Position numbers and translations under genes: made by a program. DNA of 64,000 nucleotides. Origin: Prevotella sp. P5-50. Lineage in GTDB: Bacteria > Bacteroidota > Bacteroidia > Bacteroidales > Bacteroidaceae. The stretch spans positions 1-64,000 of the forward strand of contig NZ_NPJA01000051.1 in the NCBI RefSeq assembly GCF_002251295.1. Reading direction: 5' to 3'. Positions 9,130-19,153 of this stretch are shown one piece after another (the first letter of the stretch is position 1; every line of letters starts with the position of its first letter). The notes beneath the pieces are model-generated. The model ran no database searches. It was given only the letters and a program-made list of their open reading frames with translations, and had not been told where the DNA came from.

Positions 9130-11457
9130 ATGAAAAGAATACTGACGGTGCTCATCGCACTGACCATCACGCTCGCCAGCCATGCTGTGCTGAAAGAGAA
9201 AGACCTTCCACAGACCCTACATATCCTGCGATCAGAGCTCACTGACTTTCATCGTGAGCTGACAGAACGGTTGGAGTTGAGCAAAACGCAAAACAAGAAA
9301 GTGCGCGACCAACTATTTGCAACCATGGAGCGGTCAAACCAAAATGCACTGATGCTCTACTCGCAAAAACAGGATTATGTATTTGACTTGACCTATGCTT
9401 GCCATGAAGCCACCGAACAGTATCATGAGTTTAGGCAGCAACAGTTGCCTTTTAACACGTGGATAAACAAGCTTAATAGCAACATAGCACGCTACGATTC
9501 ACTCATCGTGTCACTTCGATCTATGCCTGTAATGATGCTCGACGACCATGCAAAAACCGACCGAAGCGTATGTCTCACCCTCGCCACCAACATTCGCAAC
9601 AATTTGGAAGAAAGTCGTGGAACAATGAAAGAATACATCACCTTCTACGACATGACGGAGAAGCGGCTCGCCTATCTCAACGACTATGCACAGAAACGAT
9701 ACAACGACATACAAACCAGCATCTTCCGCAATGGTGGCGACAGCTATATTTCCATTCTTGCCAATTGGCCGCAACAATGGACTACCACCATGCAGACGGT
9801 CACAAAGAAATACCAACCCAATGCCAAATCGCAATGGGATAGCCGATGGATTGTGGGACTGCTTGTTTCTATCCTCATCTATGCCATCATCGCAACACTA
9901 CTCAACTATGTGGTTATCCACTATGTAGTGCCGAAGCGATTCCGCACCAAGGAGTTTCTAAAAAAACAAGCCTGTATCACCATGGCCACCACCACGGTGA
10001 CTTTCGGCCTCATTCTCGCCATCATGCTAACTGTATCACAGCAGCATTTCTTCATCATGGCATGCGGACTGTTGGTCAATTTTGCATGGTTGATGGGTGC
10101 CATCCTTATCTCACTCTTGCTACGTGTCAATGGCAGTCAGATTAAGAGCGCCTTCCGCATCTATACACCACTTTTAGCTGTAAGTTTCCTGGTCATCGTA
10201 TTCCGTATCATTCTGATACCTAACGAACTCGTCAATCTGATATTCCCACCCATCCTCGTGCTCTGCGCCCTGTGGCAATGGAGCGTGATCAGACGCCACA
10301 ACAAGAACATTCCGAAATCGGACATGTTCTACACCTATATCACACAAGCGGTATTTATCACATCTGTGGTATGCTCATGGATAGGCTACACTCTATTTGC
10401 CGTGCAATTACTCATCTGGTGGACGATGCAGCTCACATGTATCCTCACCATCACCTGTGCGTTGCAATACCTTAAAATTTATGGTATCAAGCACCACTAC
10501 GAAGAGATGCCCATCTCCAAAACATGGACTTACGACCTACTCTATCAGGTATTACTGCCTGTGCTGGGGGTAATATCGGTCATGATCAGTTTCTATTGGG
10601 CTGCAGATGTATTCAACCTGACAGACCTATGCTGGAAGATATTCTATGCCAAGTTTGTTGACCTCAGCAATCTGAAACTCAGCATCGTATCGCTGGCATT
10701 TGTCATCAGTCTGTGGTTCCTATTCTCGTACATTTGTACTACTGTACTACAGTTTCTACGCATGCATTATCGCAGTTCCGACCCATCGACAGCAGCAAGC
10801 CGAGAAGTAATGGGAAAGAATGTAACACAGGTTTTGGTATGGGGCGCATGGTTCCTCATCACGATGAGCGTACTCGGTGTGTCGCTCGAATGGCTGATGG
10901 TAGTGACAGGCGGACTGTCAACGGGTATCGGATTTGCATCGAAAGATATCATCGAAAATATCTACTACGGTATTTCTCTCATGACAGGACGCATCAAAGT
11001 AGGCGATTGGATTGAAGTGGATGGAACCATGGGAAAAGTGACTACCATCAACTATACATCGACCATTGTAGAGTCAGTATATGGTGAGGTGATTACCTTC
11101 CAAAACTCACAGTTGTTCTCTAAAAACTACAAGAATCTGACTCGCAACCATGGGTATATACTGACAACTATACACTACGGGGTGGCATACGGAAGTAACT
11201 TGCAACAAGTGATGGAACTGGTTGACACGGCTGTCAACAATATGCACCACCAATGGACTGACCCTACCAAGACAGCAAAATCGGTTGTGGGCGAACTGGC
11301 TGACTCAAGTATCAACCTCAAAATATTCGTATGGTCGGAAGCTACCAAGCGTTCACATGTGACAAGCGATGTGCTCAAAACCATCTACGACACACTCAAT
11401 GCCAACGGCATCGAGATTCCATTCCCACAACAAGATATACATCTGCACAACAACTAA
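9130..11457 (+). CDS. Large MscS-family mechanosensitive channel
   Basis: A 775-residue membrane protein: signal peptide (cleavage near ASHA), a periplasmic helical region to about residue 230, then about ten membrane segments, with the MscS core near residues 570-770. The pore helix region reads VVTGGLSTGIGFASKDIIENIYYG and is followed by the beta domain RIKVGDWIEVDG, both hallmark MscS features. The long N-terminal extension recalls MscK/MscM-type channels. It would release solutes on hypo-osmotic shock from the inner membrane. ATG 9130 is preferred to the TTG two codons upstream. Confidence 0.9.
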   Translation: MKRILTVLIALTITLASHAVLKEKDLPQTLHILRSELTDFHRELTERLELSKTQNKKVRDQLFATMERSNQNALMLYSQKQDYVFDLTYACHEATEQYHEFRQQQLPFNTWINKLNSNIARYDSLIVSLRSMPVMMLDDHAKTDRSVCLTLATNIRNNLEESRGTMKEYITFYDMTEKRLAYLNDYAQKRYNDIQTSIFRNGGDSYISILANWPQQWTTTMQTVTKKYQPNAKSQWDSRWIVGLLVSILIYAIIATLLNYVVIHYVVPKRFRTKEFLKKQACITMATTTVTFGLILAIMLTVSQQHFFIMACGLLVNFAWLMGAILISLLLRVNGSQIKSAFRIYTPLLAVSFLVIVFRIILIPNELVNLIFPPILVLCALWQWSVIRRHNKNIPKSDMFYTYITQAVFITSVVCSWIGYTLFAVQLLIWWTMQLTCILTITCALQYLKIYGIKHHYEEMPISKTWTYDLLYQVLLPVLGVISVMISFYWAADVFNLTDLCWKIFYAKFVDLSNLKLSIVSLAFVISLWFLFSYICTTVLQFLRMHYRSSDPSTAASREVMGKNVTQVLVWGAWFLITMSVLGVSLEWLMVVTGGLSTGIGFASKDIIENIYYGISLMTGRIKVGDWIEVDGTMGKVTTINYTSTIVESVYGEVITFQNSQLFSKNYKNLTRNHGYILTTIHYGVAYGSNLQQVMELVDTAVNNMHHQWTDPTKTAKSVVGELADSSINLKIFVWSEATKRSHVTSDVLKTIYDTLNANGIEIPFPQQDIHLHNN

Positions 11458-11475
11458 TACTCATACAGAATACAG

Positions 11476-11510
11476 TTCGCCCGGCAGTTCCGATGGAATT
11501 GCCGGGCGAA
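11476..11510. terminator. Bidirectional hairpin terminator
   Basis: A 16-bp stem (11476-11491 with 11495-11510, one G-U pair) and a 3-nt loop, GC-rich. It sits between the convergent MscS-like and outer-membrane protein genes and may end both transcripts. Confidence 0.8.
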
Positions 11511-11543
11511 TGATTATTGTAACGTATTAACTGTCGCTATACT

Positions 11544-12110
11544 TTAAAAATTGTAGTAGAGACCGAAAGTCAGATTGTTGCCATCAAGAGCTACACCATA
11601 AGTGTTAGTAGCTTTGGCACCATCGTAATCATCCTTTGAATTCTGATAACCCAACCAACCGAAATGGGTAACAAAGCTCAGTTTATCGTTCAGATTAACT
11701 GCTACTCCGGGACGTACACCAAGACCGAAAGTATTGTTCTTCACGCTACCATTATCAGAGTGGATGTAGTCGAGACCAGCATCAACAAAAACATCAACAC
11801 ACTTAAATTTCAGAGCGGTATAGCGCAAATAAGGGCTGATACGAAACTGCTTGTCCTTCTGAGAAACAGTAACTGTAGATCCTGCTACTGTCTTTTCAAC
11901 AGACACTTCATCCTGAGCATAGCCAAGAACGATACCTACGGCAATGTTATCCTCAAGTTTGAAACCAAGTTCCGGCAGAATTTGGAAGTTGTTCTTGGTT
12001 GTTCCATCGTGTGAACTACCAATAAATCCAACACTACCACCCACATAAACCTGGGCACTTGCCACTGTAGCCACTACAAGAGCTACGAGAGTCATGAAAC
12101 ATTTTTTCAT
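11544..12110 (-). CDS. Small outer-membrane beta-barrel protein
   Basis: A 188-residue protein with a clear signal peptide (cleavage at ASAQ-V). The mature part has alternating hydrophobic strands and Gly turns and ends in GLYYNF, an aromatic C terminus typical of outer-membrane barrels (OmpA/OmpW/OmpX-like, eight strands by size). Function beyond being a porin-like or structural barrel cannot be read. The frame extends upstream, but only the ATG at 12110 gives the signal peptide. Confidence 0.8.
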   Translation of the reverse strand: MKKCFMTLVALVVATVASAQVYVGGSVGFIGSSHDGTTKNNFQILPELGFKLEDNIAVGIVLGYAQDEVSVEKTVAGSTVTVSQKDKQFRISPYLRYTALKFKCVDVFVDAGLDYIHSDNGSVKNNTFGLGVRPGVAVNLNDKLSFVTHFGWLGYQNSKDDYDGAKATNTYGVALDGNNLTFGLYYNF

Positions 12111-12280
12111 TGTTTTGTTGTTTTGAAGTTTAACAATTGAAGGATGGGAAAACCAATCTCCGAGAATAAAATCTGTTGCAAATATAGGGATTCTCACTAT
12201 AAAAATAGCATATTTTGCTTTTTTTCGAGTGTGGCAATCATTTTGTTGACACAAAATAAGATTATCCGCGTTTTTTTGCT

Positions 12281-12326
12281 TAACTTTGCCACGTAATATA
12301 AATATAAAATAATTTGCTTAACTTTG
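12281..12326 (+). promoter_or_regulatory. Two tandem -7 boxes before kdsA
   Basis: TAACTTTG occurs at 12281-12288 and again at 12319-12326, each preceded by TTTGCT. The second lies 23 nt before the kdsA ATG. This suggests tandem promoters or a small duplication. Confidence 0.55.
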
Positions 12327-12349
12327 CGTCTTAAAACATACAGGACAAC

Positions 12350-13111
12350 ATGAAAGCAACATTCATTGCAGGGCCTTGCGTTATCGAGTCAGCCGAACTA
12401 CTCGATACTGTGGCTAAAAAACTGGTGGACATCAACAACCGATTGGGCACCGACATTATTTTCAAAGCTTCGTTCGACAAAGCGAACCGCACATCGATCC
12501 ACTCTTTCCGTGGACCGGGTATTGACCGTGGACTGCAGATGCTGGCAGATGTAAAAACCAAATATGGCCTACGCCTACTTACCGATATACACGAAGCATG
12601 GCAAGCCAAACCGACAGGCGAAGTGGTAGATATAATACAGATACCGGCATTCCTCTGTAGGCAAACAGACCTTCTCGTAGCAGCTGCACAGACCGGGCGT
12701 ATCGTCAATATCAAAAAAGCGCAGTTCCTAAGCGGACAGGACATGCGCTATCCCGTAGAGAAAGCACGCGAGGCCGGGGCTACAGACGTATGGCTCACAG
12801 AGCGTGGCAACATGATGGGATACAATAATCTGGTAGTGGATTTCAGAAACATACCCGACATGCTGGAGATCGTTCCCAACGTCATCATGGACTGCACACA
12901 TAGCGTACAACGCCCAGGCGGTGCAAACGGAAAAACCGGCGGTGACAGACGTTTCGTACCACAGATGGCTATGGCGGCAAAAGCCTTCGGAGCCACAGGA
13001 TGGTTCTTTGAAGTACATCCAGACCCAGACAACGGACTGAGCGATGCCGCCAATATGCTGGAACTAGACCGTCTGGAAGAACTGATAACAAAACTTCTGA
13101 AAAACGACTAA
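12350..13111 (+). CDS. kdsA: 3-deoxy-8-phosphooctulonate (Kdo-8-P) synthase
   Basis: A 253-residue cytoplasmic enzyme that condenses phosphoenolpyruvate with arabinose 5-phosphate to Kdo-8-phosphate for the lipopolysaccharide core. Family motifs are visible: FIAGPCVIES at the start, KASFDKANRTS, DIIQIPAFLCRQTDLL, KKAQFLSG, ERG, DCTHSVQRPGG and FEVHPDPDNGLSDAANML. Length is slightly shorter than the enterobacterial enzyme. It is followed after 17 nt by the gene for arabinose-5-phosphate isomerase, which makes its substrate. Confidence 0.97.
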   Translation: MKATFIAGPCVIESAELLDTVAKKLVDINNRLGTDIIFKASFDKANRTSIHSFRGPGIDRGLQMLADVKTKYGLRLLTDIHEAWQAKPTGEVVDIIQIPAFLCRQTDLLVAAAQTGRIVNIKKAQFLSGQDMRYPVEKAREAGATDVWLTERGNMMGYNNLVVDFRNIPDMLEIVPNVIMDCTHSVQRPGGANGKTGGDRRFVPQMAMAAKAFGATGWFFEVHPDPDNGLSDAANMLELDRLEELITKLLKND

Positions 13112-13128
13112 CAACAACCAAACGAGCA

Positions 13129-14076
13129 ATGACAACAAGAGAATACGCCATACAATGTATTAAAGACGAGGCACAGGCTGTGCTCGACATGATACCACAA
13201 CTGGATGACAACTTCGACAAAGCCGTAGAACTCATCTACGACTGCCATGGAAAAGTGATTGTCACCGGTGTTGGCAAAAGCGGACACATCGGTGCAAAGA
13301 TTGCTGCCACACTGGCATCTACAGGCACACCGTCGTTTTTCATCAATCCACTCGATGTATATCATGGCGACCTTGGCGTCATGTCGAAAGGCGATGTGGT
13401 ACTCGCCATTTCCAATTCAGGACAGACCGACGAACTGCTACGCTTCATACCAATGGTACTCCACATGGAGATTCCTATCATAGGAATGAGCGGTAACCCA
13501 ACGTCATTACTTGCAAAATACTCCACCTGTCACCTCAATGTTGCAGTAAAAAAAGAGGCTTGTCCACTCAATCTCGCACCTACCAGCAGCACAACGGCAA
13601 CACTTGTTATGGGCGATGCACTGGCTGTGGCACTGATGGAAAAACGCCATTTCCGACCACAAGACTTTGCACAATTCCATCCCGGTGGCGAACTCGGCAA
13701 GCGATTACTGACCACTGCACAAGATGTGATGATTACCGAAAAACTCCCTATCCTATCACCCGATATGCATTTGGGCGATGCCATTATACTGGTAAGCAAA
13801 GGTAAACTCGGACTGGGAATAGCTATCGTAGATGGACAAATTGCCGGACTTATCACCGATGGTGACATTCGACGCGCCATGGAAAGATGGCAGGCCGAAT
13901 TCTTCGACCGCACTGTGGCAGACATCATGACACGTACGCCAAAGAAGGTTTCGCCACAAGCCAAAATCTCTGAAGTACAGAAAATAATGAATCAAAACAA
14001 AATACATAACGTGCTCGTGGTCAATGAACAAAACCAACTTTTGGGAGTCGTTGACCGTTATGCTTGCGTATTGTAA
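13129..14076 (+). CDS. kdsD: Arabinose-5-phosphate isomerase (KpsF/GutQ family)
   Basis: A 315-residue enzyme converting ribulose 5-phosphate to arabinose 5-phosphate for Kdo synthesis. The SIS domain (about 30-170) shows VTGVGKSGHIGAKIAATLASTGTPSFF-like sequence and the SNSGQTDE loop; H in FAQFHPGGELGKRL is also typical. Two CBS domains follow (about 200-315). It is 17 nt after kdsA and 15 nt before the regulator gene, so the genes are very probably cotranscribed. Confidence 0.95.
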   Translation: MTTREYAIQCIKDEAQAVLDMIPQLDDNFDKAVELIYDCHGKVIVTGVGKSGHIGAKIAATLASTGTPSFFINPLDVYHGDLGVMSKGDVVLAISNSGQTDELLRFIPMVLHMEIPIIGMSGNPTSLLAKYSTCHLNVAVKKEACPLNLAPTSSTTATLVMGDALAVALMEKRHFRPQDFAQFHPGGELGKRLLTTAQDVMITEKLPILSPDMHLGDAIILVSKGKLGLGIAIVDGQIAGLITDGDIRRAMERWQAEFFDRTVADIMTRTPKKVSPQAKISEVQKIMNQNKIHNVLVVNEQNQLLGVVDRYACVL

Positions 14077-14091
14077 TAACAGATACTGACA

Positions 14092-17000
14092 ATGAAAGTG
14101 CTGAAAAAACTATTAATCATCCTCATGCTGGCCATGCCAATCGCAGCAGCCGGCATCTATTTGTTTAAAACGCTTGATGTGCGCAACGGACTGACCAGTA
14201 GTCAGATTAACTGCATACTTAAAGACTCAAGAGGATATGTATGGATGGGAACACCTGCGGGGCTATACCGCTACGATGGCTATACCTTTAAGAGTTTTCA
14301 GAGCAACTCACAGGATGGTTCATCACTACCCGACAGCTATATCATCAGTCTGCAGGAAGCATTGGACGGTAACATCTGGGTGCAAACCCTCACTGGATTC
14401 TGCGTCTATCACCCACAAACAGAAACATTCGAACGAGATATGAAACAGGTTTATACCGCTATGGGCATTGAAGGACAACCCACCGTGGTATATTTCGATA
14501 GACACAAAAACCTGTGGGCAGCCATTCCAAACAAAGGTGTGGTAGCCTATAACATGCAACAACAATTGCTCTATGAATTTGGTTATACCAACGACGCACA
14601 CGGCGTGCCACAGGGAACTATATGTTCAATCGGTGAATGTCGAGATGGCGCAGTCATCGTGTACAACGATGGACGACTGGTTTGCTGCGACGTAATGCAC
14701 CAACAGCATACCGTATGGCAGACTGACTTTATTGCTCAACAACATCTGCGCCATACCTCTTCACTCAAAGTCTTTGCTGACAAAAACGATGTGATATGGC
14801 TCTACGGACAAGGCACACTGATGCGCTACAATAAAACCTCTAACACTTGGGATACTACCATAGGCAATCAACTGGGACTCACTGGTGTATCGGTGGATCA
14901 CAGCGTCAATGGCATAGTGGGCGACAAAGCTGGAAATATATGGATAGGTACAGACCGTATGGGACTCATCAGAACAAATACTGAGGCACAAATCATGGAA
15001 CCTGTACGTCCCACAAACGGTATCGATGCACGCACACAACAGGAAACTATCGGCATACAAAGCCTATACGTAGATGATACAGACCTGCTATGGGTGGGAA
15101 CAGAGAAATCGGGTGTAGCATTCTACGGCGACAACATCTATAAATTCCAAAGCAATTTCAATGGCGATATCACTGCCATCGCACAGGACAACAGCGGTCG
15201 CATATGGTTTGGTACAAGTGACCATGGTGTAATAGGCTACGAGGGAACTCTTGCCAGCCAGAAGGTTTCGTGCATGACAACAACCTCTGACGGAAGCCTT
15301 TGGGTGGGTTCACGACAGAACGGACTGACTCGCATCAAAGATGGATATGCTAAGATCTTCTCTGTTGCCCGTGATAGTGCAAAGACGCTGATCGATGACC
15401 ATGTCAATGCACTAACCAGCGATAAGTTCGGCAACGTATGGATTGCAACCAACGGTGGACTGCAGGTGTTCAACCCACAGATGAATACCTTCTCCTCATA
15501 TACACGTGAAAATGGTATGCTCAACACCAACAATGTGACCTGTCTGTTCTACGGGAAAAACAACACAATGCTGGCAGGAACGGCAGAAGGTCTTATCGTA
15601 TTGAACCTCTCTACACGTGACAAAACCGTGCTGACAGGAAACAAATCAAATCTAAAAACGTTTACCAACAACTATATCACACAGGTATACGAAGACTCAA
15701 GAGGATTGATCTGGGTTGGAACACGCGAAGGTTTGAATATTCTGAACTTGGAAAACGACACGCTCAACTATCTCACAGAGAAGAACGGACTCTGCAACAA
15801 TTCTATATGCGGTATTACAGAAGATAAAAACCACAACCTATGGGTGACCACAAGCAATGGTATTAGCCGTATCGTAGTGCAGCGTAACCATGAAAATGGT
15901 ACATTCAACTATGGTCTCTACAACTACAATACCAGCGACGGACTGCAAAGCAATGAGTTTAATATGGGTGCCATACTCACTAAAGCAGACGGAAATGTGC
16001 TCTTCGGAGGTCTCTATGGAGTGAACTGGGCAAGACAATCGGGCAAGAACGACCAGGAACGTTTACCAAAAGTGATGCTCACACAGCTCTTTGTAGGAGA
16101 AGAGGAAATACAGATAGGTCATGAATACGATGGACATGTGATTCTCGTACAAGCTCTCAACGAGAGCGGGCGCATTGAACTGAAGAATGGTCAAAACAAC
16201 TTCACCATCAAATTCGCTGCAGGTAACTACAACCAAGGCGAGCGCCTGCAGTTCATGTACTGGATGGAAGGACGCGACAACTACTGGCGCAACGGCGATG
16301 CACTGCTTCACGGTGTGAAATTCCGCAATCTCAGCAGTGGAACATACACCCTTCACGTTAAAGCAGTAAGCGCCAATGGTGCTGTCAGCAATAAAGAGCG
16401 TACCCTCGAAATTGTTATCGACCGCCCATGGTGGTTGTCATGGTGGATGCTCACCATCTACGTTGTCATCGCCATCATCATACTATGCACTTGGCGATAT
16501 GGATTCAAGAAGATGAGAACACTGATGCTCCACAAACGCACCGTTATAGACGAACTGAAACGACAGCGTGAAGAAATAAAACTGGCAAGTGATGACCTAC
16601 GTCAACCTATGGCCAGAATGACAACAATCATCGGAAATCTTTCTGAACAAGAACACTCTCTTGAAGGAAAAGAACAACTCAACTCTCTCCACTTCCAAAT
16701 GCTACAGGTCATCACCCGTATCTCAGAAATGCAAACTACACTGGAGCATCCGGAAGAAAAAGCCGAGAACAAAACCCATGACAGACTGGAGTTGGGTGCA
16801 AGAGGTAGTCTCGATTTGTCGCAAGTAGAAGCTCCTGCACTGACGGCAGATATCAAGCCTATACGCATCGAAACTACCACTCAACAGGATATTCACGTGA
16901 TGATAATCGATGATAACCACGAGTTTTTGTTGTTCCTCAAAGCCCATCTGCGCGAAATTTACCATCTACATCTCTATGATGATATTAAGAAAGCACGGGC

Positions 17001-17844
17001 TGAAGTGGAAGCATTGCACCCTGACCTCATCGTCTGCAAAGATGACATGAACTATATGACAGGTAGTATGCTCTGCAACCAGTTGAAGAGTAATCCACGT
17101 ACCGAGCGCATCAAATTCGTACTATTGACAGATCAAGTGATGTCTCAGGAAGATATGAACAACAATAATATCACGCTCTCGGCTGACGATTATATTGCTA
17201 AACCGTTTAACGTACAAGAGGCTGTCTCACGTTTCAACGTACTGCTCGGACTGGGTGCCGCTCTGGTAGATCACGACACTATCGAAGGCTATGAAACACG
17301 CCGACTGGAGAGTCAGAACTCCAGCATGACGACAGCTACGTTGACCAGCAAACCCAGTAGAAAGCCGATTGATGAAGAAGCTACAACTCCTGAGCCGTCA
17401 ACAACTGACGAGCAAGAGCAGAAGCAAGAAGACAACCCCGTACAGAGCGGCAAGGAAATTGCACGTCAATACTATGGGGACGGTACTATCGGCGACTACT
17501 CTATGAGTAGCATCATGGACCAACAACTCATGAGAAATGTGGAACAATATGTACTGCAAAATATGAGCCGCGGACAAATCAGCGTAGAAGAGATGGCTTC
17601 GGCGATGGGTATGGGACGTGTACCTTTCTTCCATAAGATACGCAATATCACAACCAAGACACCTGCCGAACTGGTTCGCGAAATTCGACTGAAACATGCC
17701 TGCACATTGCTGGTCAACACCAACCTCAACCTCAATGAGCTGGCTATCAACATCGGATTCATGACTGCCGAAAACTTTATCAATATCTTCCAATCCAAGT
17801 ATGGCATGACTCCACTGGAGTACCGAATGAAACACAGCAAGTAA
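14092..17844 (+). CDS. Degenerate hybrid two-component-type regulator (no kinase ATPase domain)
   Basis: A 1250-residue protein with the layout of Bacteroidota hybrid two-component systems, but degenerate. In order: membrane signal segment; Reg_prop beta-propeller repeats (about 30-670, repeated D-x-G-x-x-W-x-G-T patterns); Y_Y_Y domain (about 690-775); one membrane helix (about 780-803); coiled coil and a HisKA-like helix (about 815-870); receiver-like domain (about 934-1055); low-complexity linker; AraC-type HTH (about 1146-1250). The phosphoacceptor His position reads DDLRQP instead of HELRTP. The HATPase domain is missing, with only about 65 residues between HisKA remnant and receiver. 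The receiver's phosphoacceptor position reads Lys983. The DNA-binding domain looks intact. It sits in the kdsA-kdsD run. Confidence 0.88.
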   Translation: MKVLKKLLIILMLAMPIAAAGIYLFKTLDVRNGLTSSQINCILKDSRGYVWMGTPAGLYRYDGYTFKSFQSNSQDGSSLPDSYIISLQEALDGNIWVQTLTGFCVYHPQTETFERDMKQVYTAMGIEGQPTVVYFDRHKNLWAAIPNKGVVAYNMQQQLLYEFGYTNDAHGVPQGTICSIGECRDGAVIVYNDGRLVCCDVMHQQHTVWQTDFIAQQHLRHTSSLKVFADKNDVIWLYGQGTLMRYNKTSNTWDTTIGNQLGLTGVSVDHSVNGIVGDKAGNIWIGTDRMGLIRTNTEAQIMEPVRPTNGIDARTQQETIGIQSLYVDDTDLLWVGTEKSGVAFYGDNIYKFQSNFNGDITAIAQDNSGRIWFGTSDHGVIGYEGTLASQKVSCMTTTSDGSLWVGSRQNGLTRIKDGYAKIFSVARDSAKTLIDDHVNALTSDKFGNVWIATNGGLQVFNPQMNTFSSYTRENGMLNTNNVTCLFYGKNNTMLAGTAEGLIVLNLSTRDKTVLTGNKSNLKTFTNNYITQVYEDSRGLIWVGTREGLNILNLENDTLNYLTEKNGLCNNSICGITEDKNHNLWVTTSNGISRIVVQRNHENGTFNYGLYNYNTSDGLQSNEFNMGAILTKADGNVLFGGLYGVNWARQSGKNDQERLPKVMLTQLFVGEEEIQIGHEYDGHVILVQALNESGRIELKNGQNNFTIKFAAGNYNQGERLQFMYWMEGRDNYWRNGDALLHGVKFRNLSSGTYTLHVKAVSANGAVSNKERTLEIVIDRPWWLSWWMLTIYVVIAIIILCTWRYGFKKMRTLMLHKRTVIDELKRQREEIKLASDDLRQPMARMTTIIGNLSEQEHSLEGKEQLNSLHFQMLQVITRISEMQTTLEHPEEKAENKTHDRLELGARGSLDLSQVEAPALTADIKPIRIETTTQQDIHVMIIDDNHEFLLFLKAHLREIYHLHLYDDIKKARAEVEALHPDLIVCKDDMNYMTGSMLCNQLKSNPRTERIKFVLLTDQVMSQEDMNNNNITLSADDYIAKPFNVQEAVSRFNVLLGLGAALVDHDTIEGYETRRLESQNSSMTTATLTSKPSRKPIDEEATTPEPSTTDEQEQKQEDNPVQSGKEIARQYYGDGTIGDYSMSSIMDQQLMRNVEQYVLQNMSRGQISVEEMASAMGMGRVPFFHKIRNITTKTPAELVREIRLKHACTLLVNTNLNLNELAINIGFMTAENFINIFQSKYGMTPLEYRMKHSK

Positions 17845-17883
17845 TAGTAACAAAACAATCCAGCAAGCAGCAAGAAAACAAAC

Positions 17884-19143
17884 ATGTTACGACATAAGGT
17901 TCTAACCCTGTTTTTCCTACTATCACAATCAGCGAGTGCTCAAACGAGCGACTCGCTGATTGTTCGTACACTCAAAGCAAACGGAATACGCTTCTCCCAC
18001 GACAATAGTGTAACACTACTCATGTCGGGACAGGAGAAATTCGACGATATGTTCAAAGCTATCCGACAAGCAAAAAGCAGCATCCACCTGGAGTATTTCA
18101 ACTTCCGCAACGACAGTATCGCATCGTTACTCTTTGATATTCTCAGAGAGAAACGTCGCGAAGGTGTTGAAGTAAGAGCCATGTTCGATGGATTCGGCAA
18201 CGACTCCAATAACCAGCCGCTACGCAAACGTCACCTTAAGAAATTGCGTGCCGACAGTATCAATATCGTAGAATACTCCCCTATCCGCTTCCCTTGGATT
18301 AACCATATCTTCGGTCGCGACCATCGAAAAATTGTAGTTATCGATGGTAAAGTGGCTTATACAGGTGGAATGAATGTGGCAGACTATTATATAAAAGGTA
18401 CGAAACAAGTAGGGGAATGGCGCGATATGCACTGTAGAATAGAAGGCGATGCCGTCAACGAACTGCAAGCCATATTTATCAGAATATGGAACCGTACTAC
18501 TGGCGAAAATGTACATGGCGCAAAATACTATCGTGGCGGTACAGACACAAAATTTGCAGGACTCAAGCCCGATACGACAGCAACAGCAGGCCGAAAGACA
18601 GTAGCTATTATCAACCGTGAGCCCTATCGTACGCCAGCAATTATGCGTACCTTTTATATTAATGCCATCAATCAGGCACAAGATTCTATCAAGATTATCA
18701 ATCCCTACTTCACACTCATTCCCAAAGTGACAAAAGCATTGACACGTGCTATCCGCAGAGGTGTAAAGGTTGAAATCATACAGTCAGCGAAAAGTGACAT
18801 TCCCCTTACACCAGACTGTGCCTACTATCAGGCACATAAACTGATGAAGCGTGGTGCCACTGTATGGATGTATAAACCCGGTTTCCACCATTCTAAAATC
18901 ATGATGGTTGACGGACGTTACTGCACGGTAGGTAGTACCAATCTCGATGCCAGAAGTTTGAAATGTGACTTTGAAGAGAATGCAGTCATCGTAGATCGTT
19001 GTACCACACGCGAACTTGATGAGATGTTTATACGCGATACAAAAAAGAGTTTCTTACTAACTCCAACAACATGGAAACAATTCCGTACCCCATGGCAGAG
19101 ATTCGTTGGTAAGTTTGCCCATCTCTTAGCTCCACTACTCTAA
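17884..19143 (+). CDS. Phospholipase D / cardiolipin synthase-like enzyme with signal peptide
   Basis: A 419-residue protein with two HKD catalytic motifs, H147-x-K with IVVIDG after it and H336-x-K338 with IMMVDG and GSTNLD after it, as in cardiolipin synthases and other phospholipase D enzymes. Unlike typical Cls, which has two membrane helices, it starts with a cleavable signal peptide (cleavage near ASAQ), so it should act in the periplasm. Likely reaction is phosphatidyl transfer or phospholipid hydrolysis. It begins 39 nt after the regulator and 10 nt before the acyltransferase gene, in an envelope-lipid context. Confidence 0.87.
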   Translation: MLRHKVLTLFFLLSQSASAQTSDSLIVRTLKANGIRFSHDNSVTLLMSGQEKFDDMFKAIRQAKSSIHLEYFNFRNDSIASLLFDILREKRREGVEVRAMFDGFGNDSNNQPLRKRHLKKLRADSINIVEYSPIRFPWINHIFGRDHRKIVVIDGKVAYTGGMNVADYYIKGTKQVGEWRDMHCRIEGDAVNELQAIFIRIWNRTTGENVHGAKYYRGGTDTKFAGLKPDTTATAGRKTVAIINREPYRTPAIMRTFYINAINQAQDSIKIINPYFTLIPKVTKALTRAIRRGVKVEIIQSAKSDIPLTPDCAYYQAHKLMKRGATVWMYKPGFHHSKIMMVDGRYCTVGSTNLDARSLKCDFEENAVIVDRCTTRELDEMFIRDTKKSFLLTPTTWKQFRTPWQRFVGKFAHLLAPLL

Positions 19144-19153
19144 CTCCATTTCT

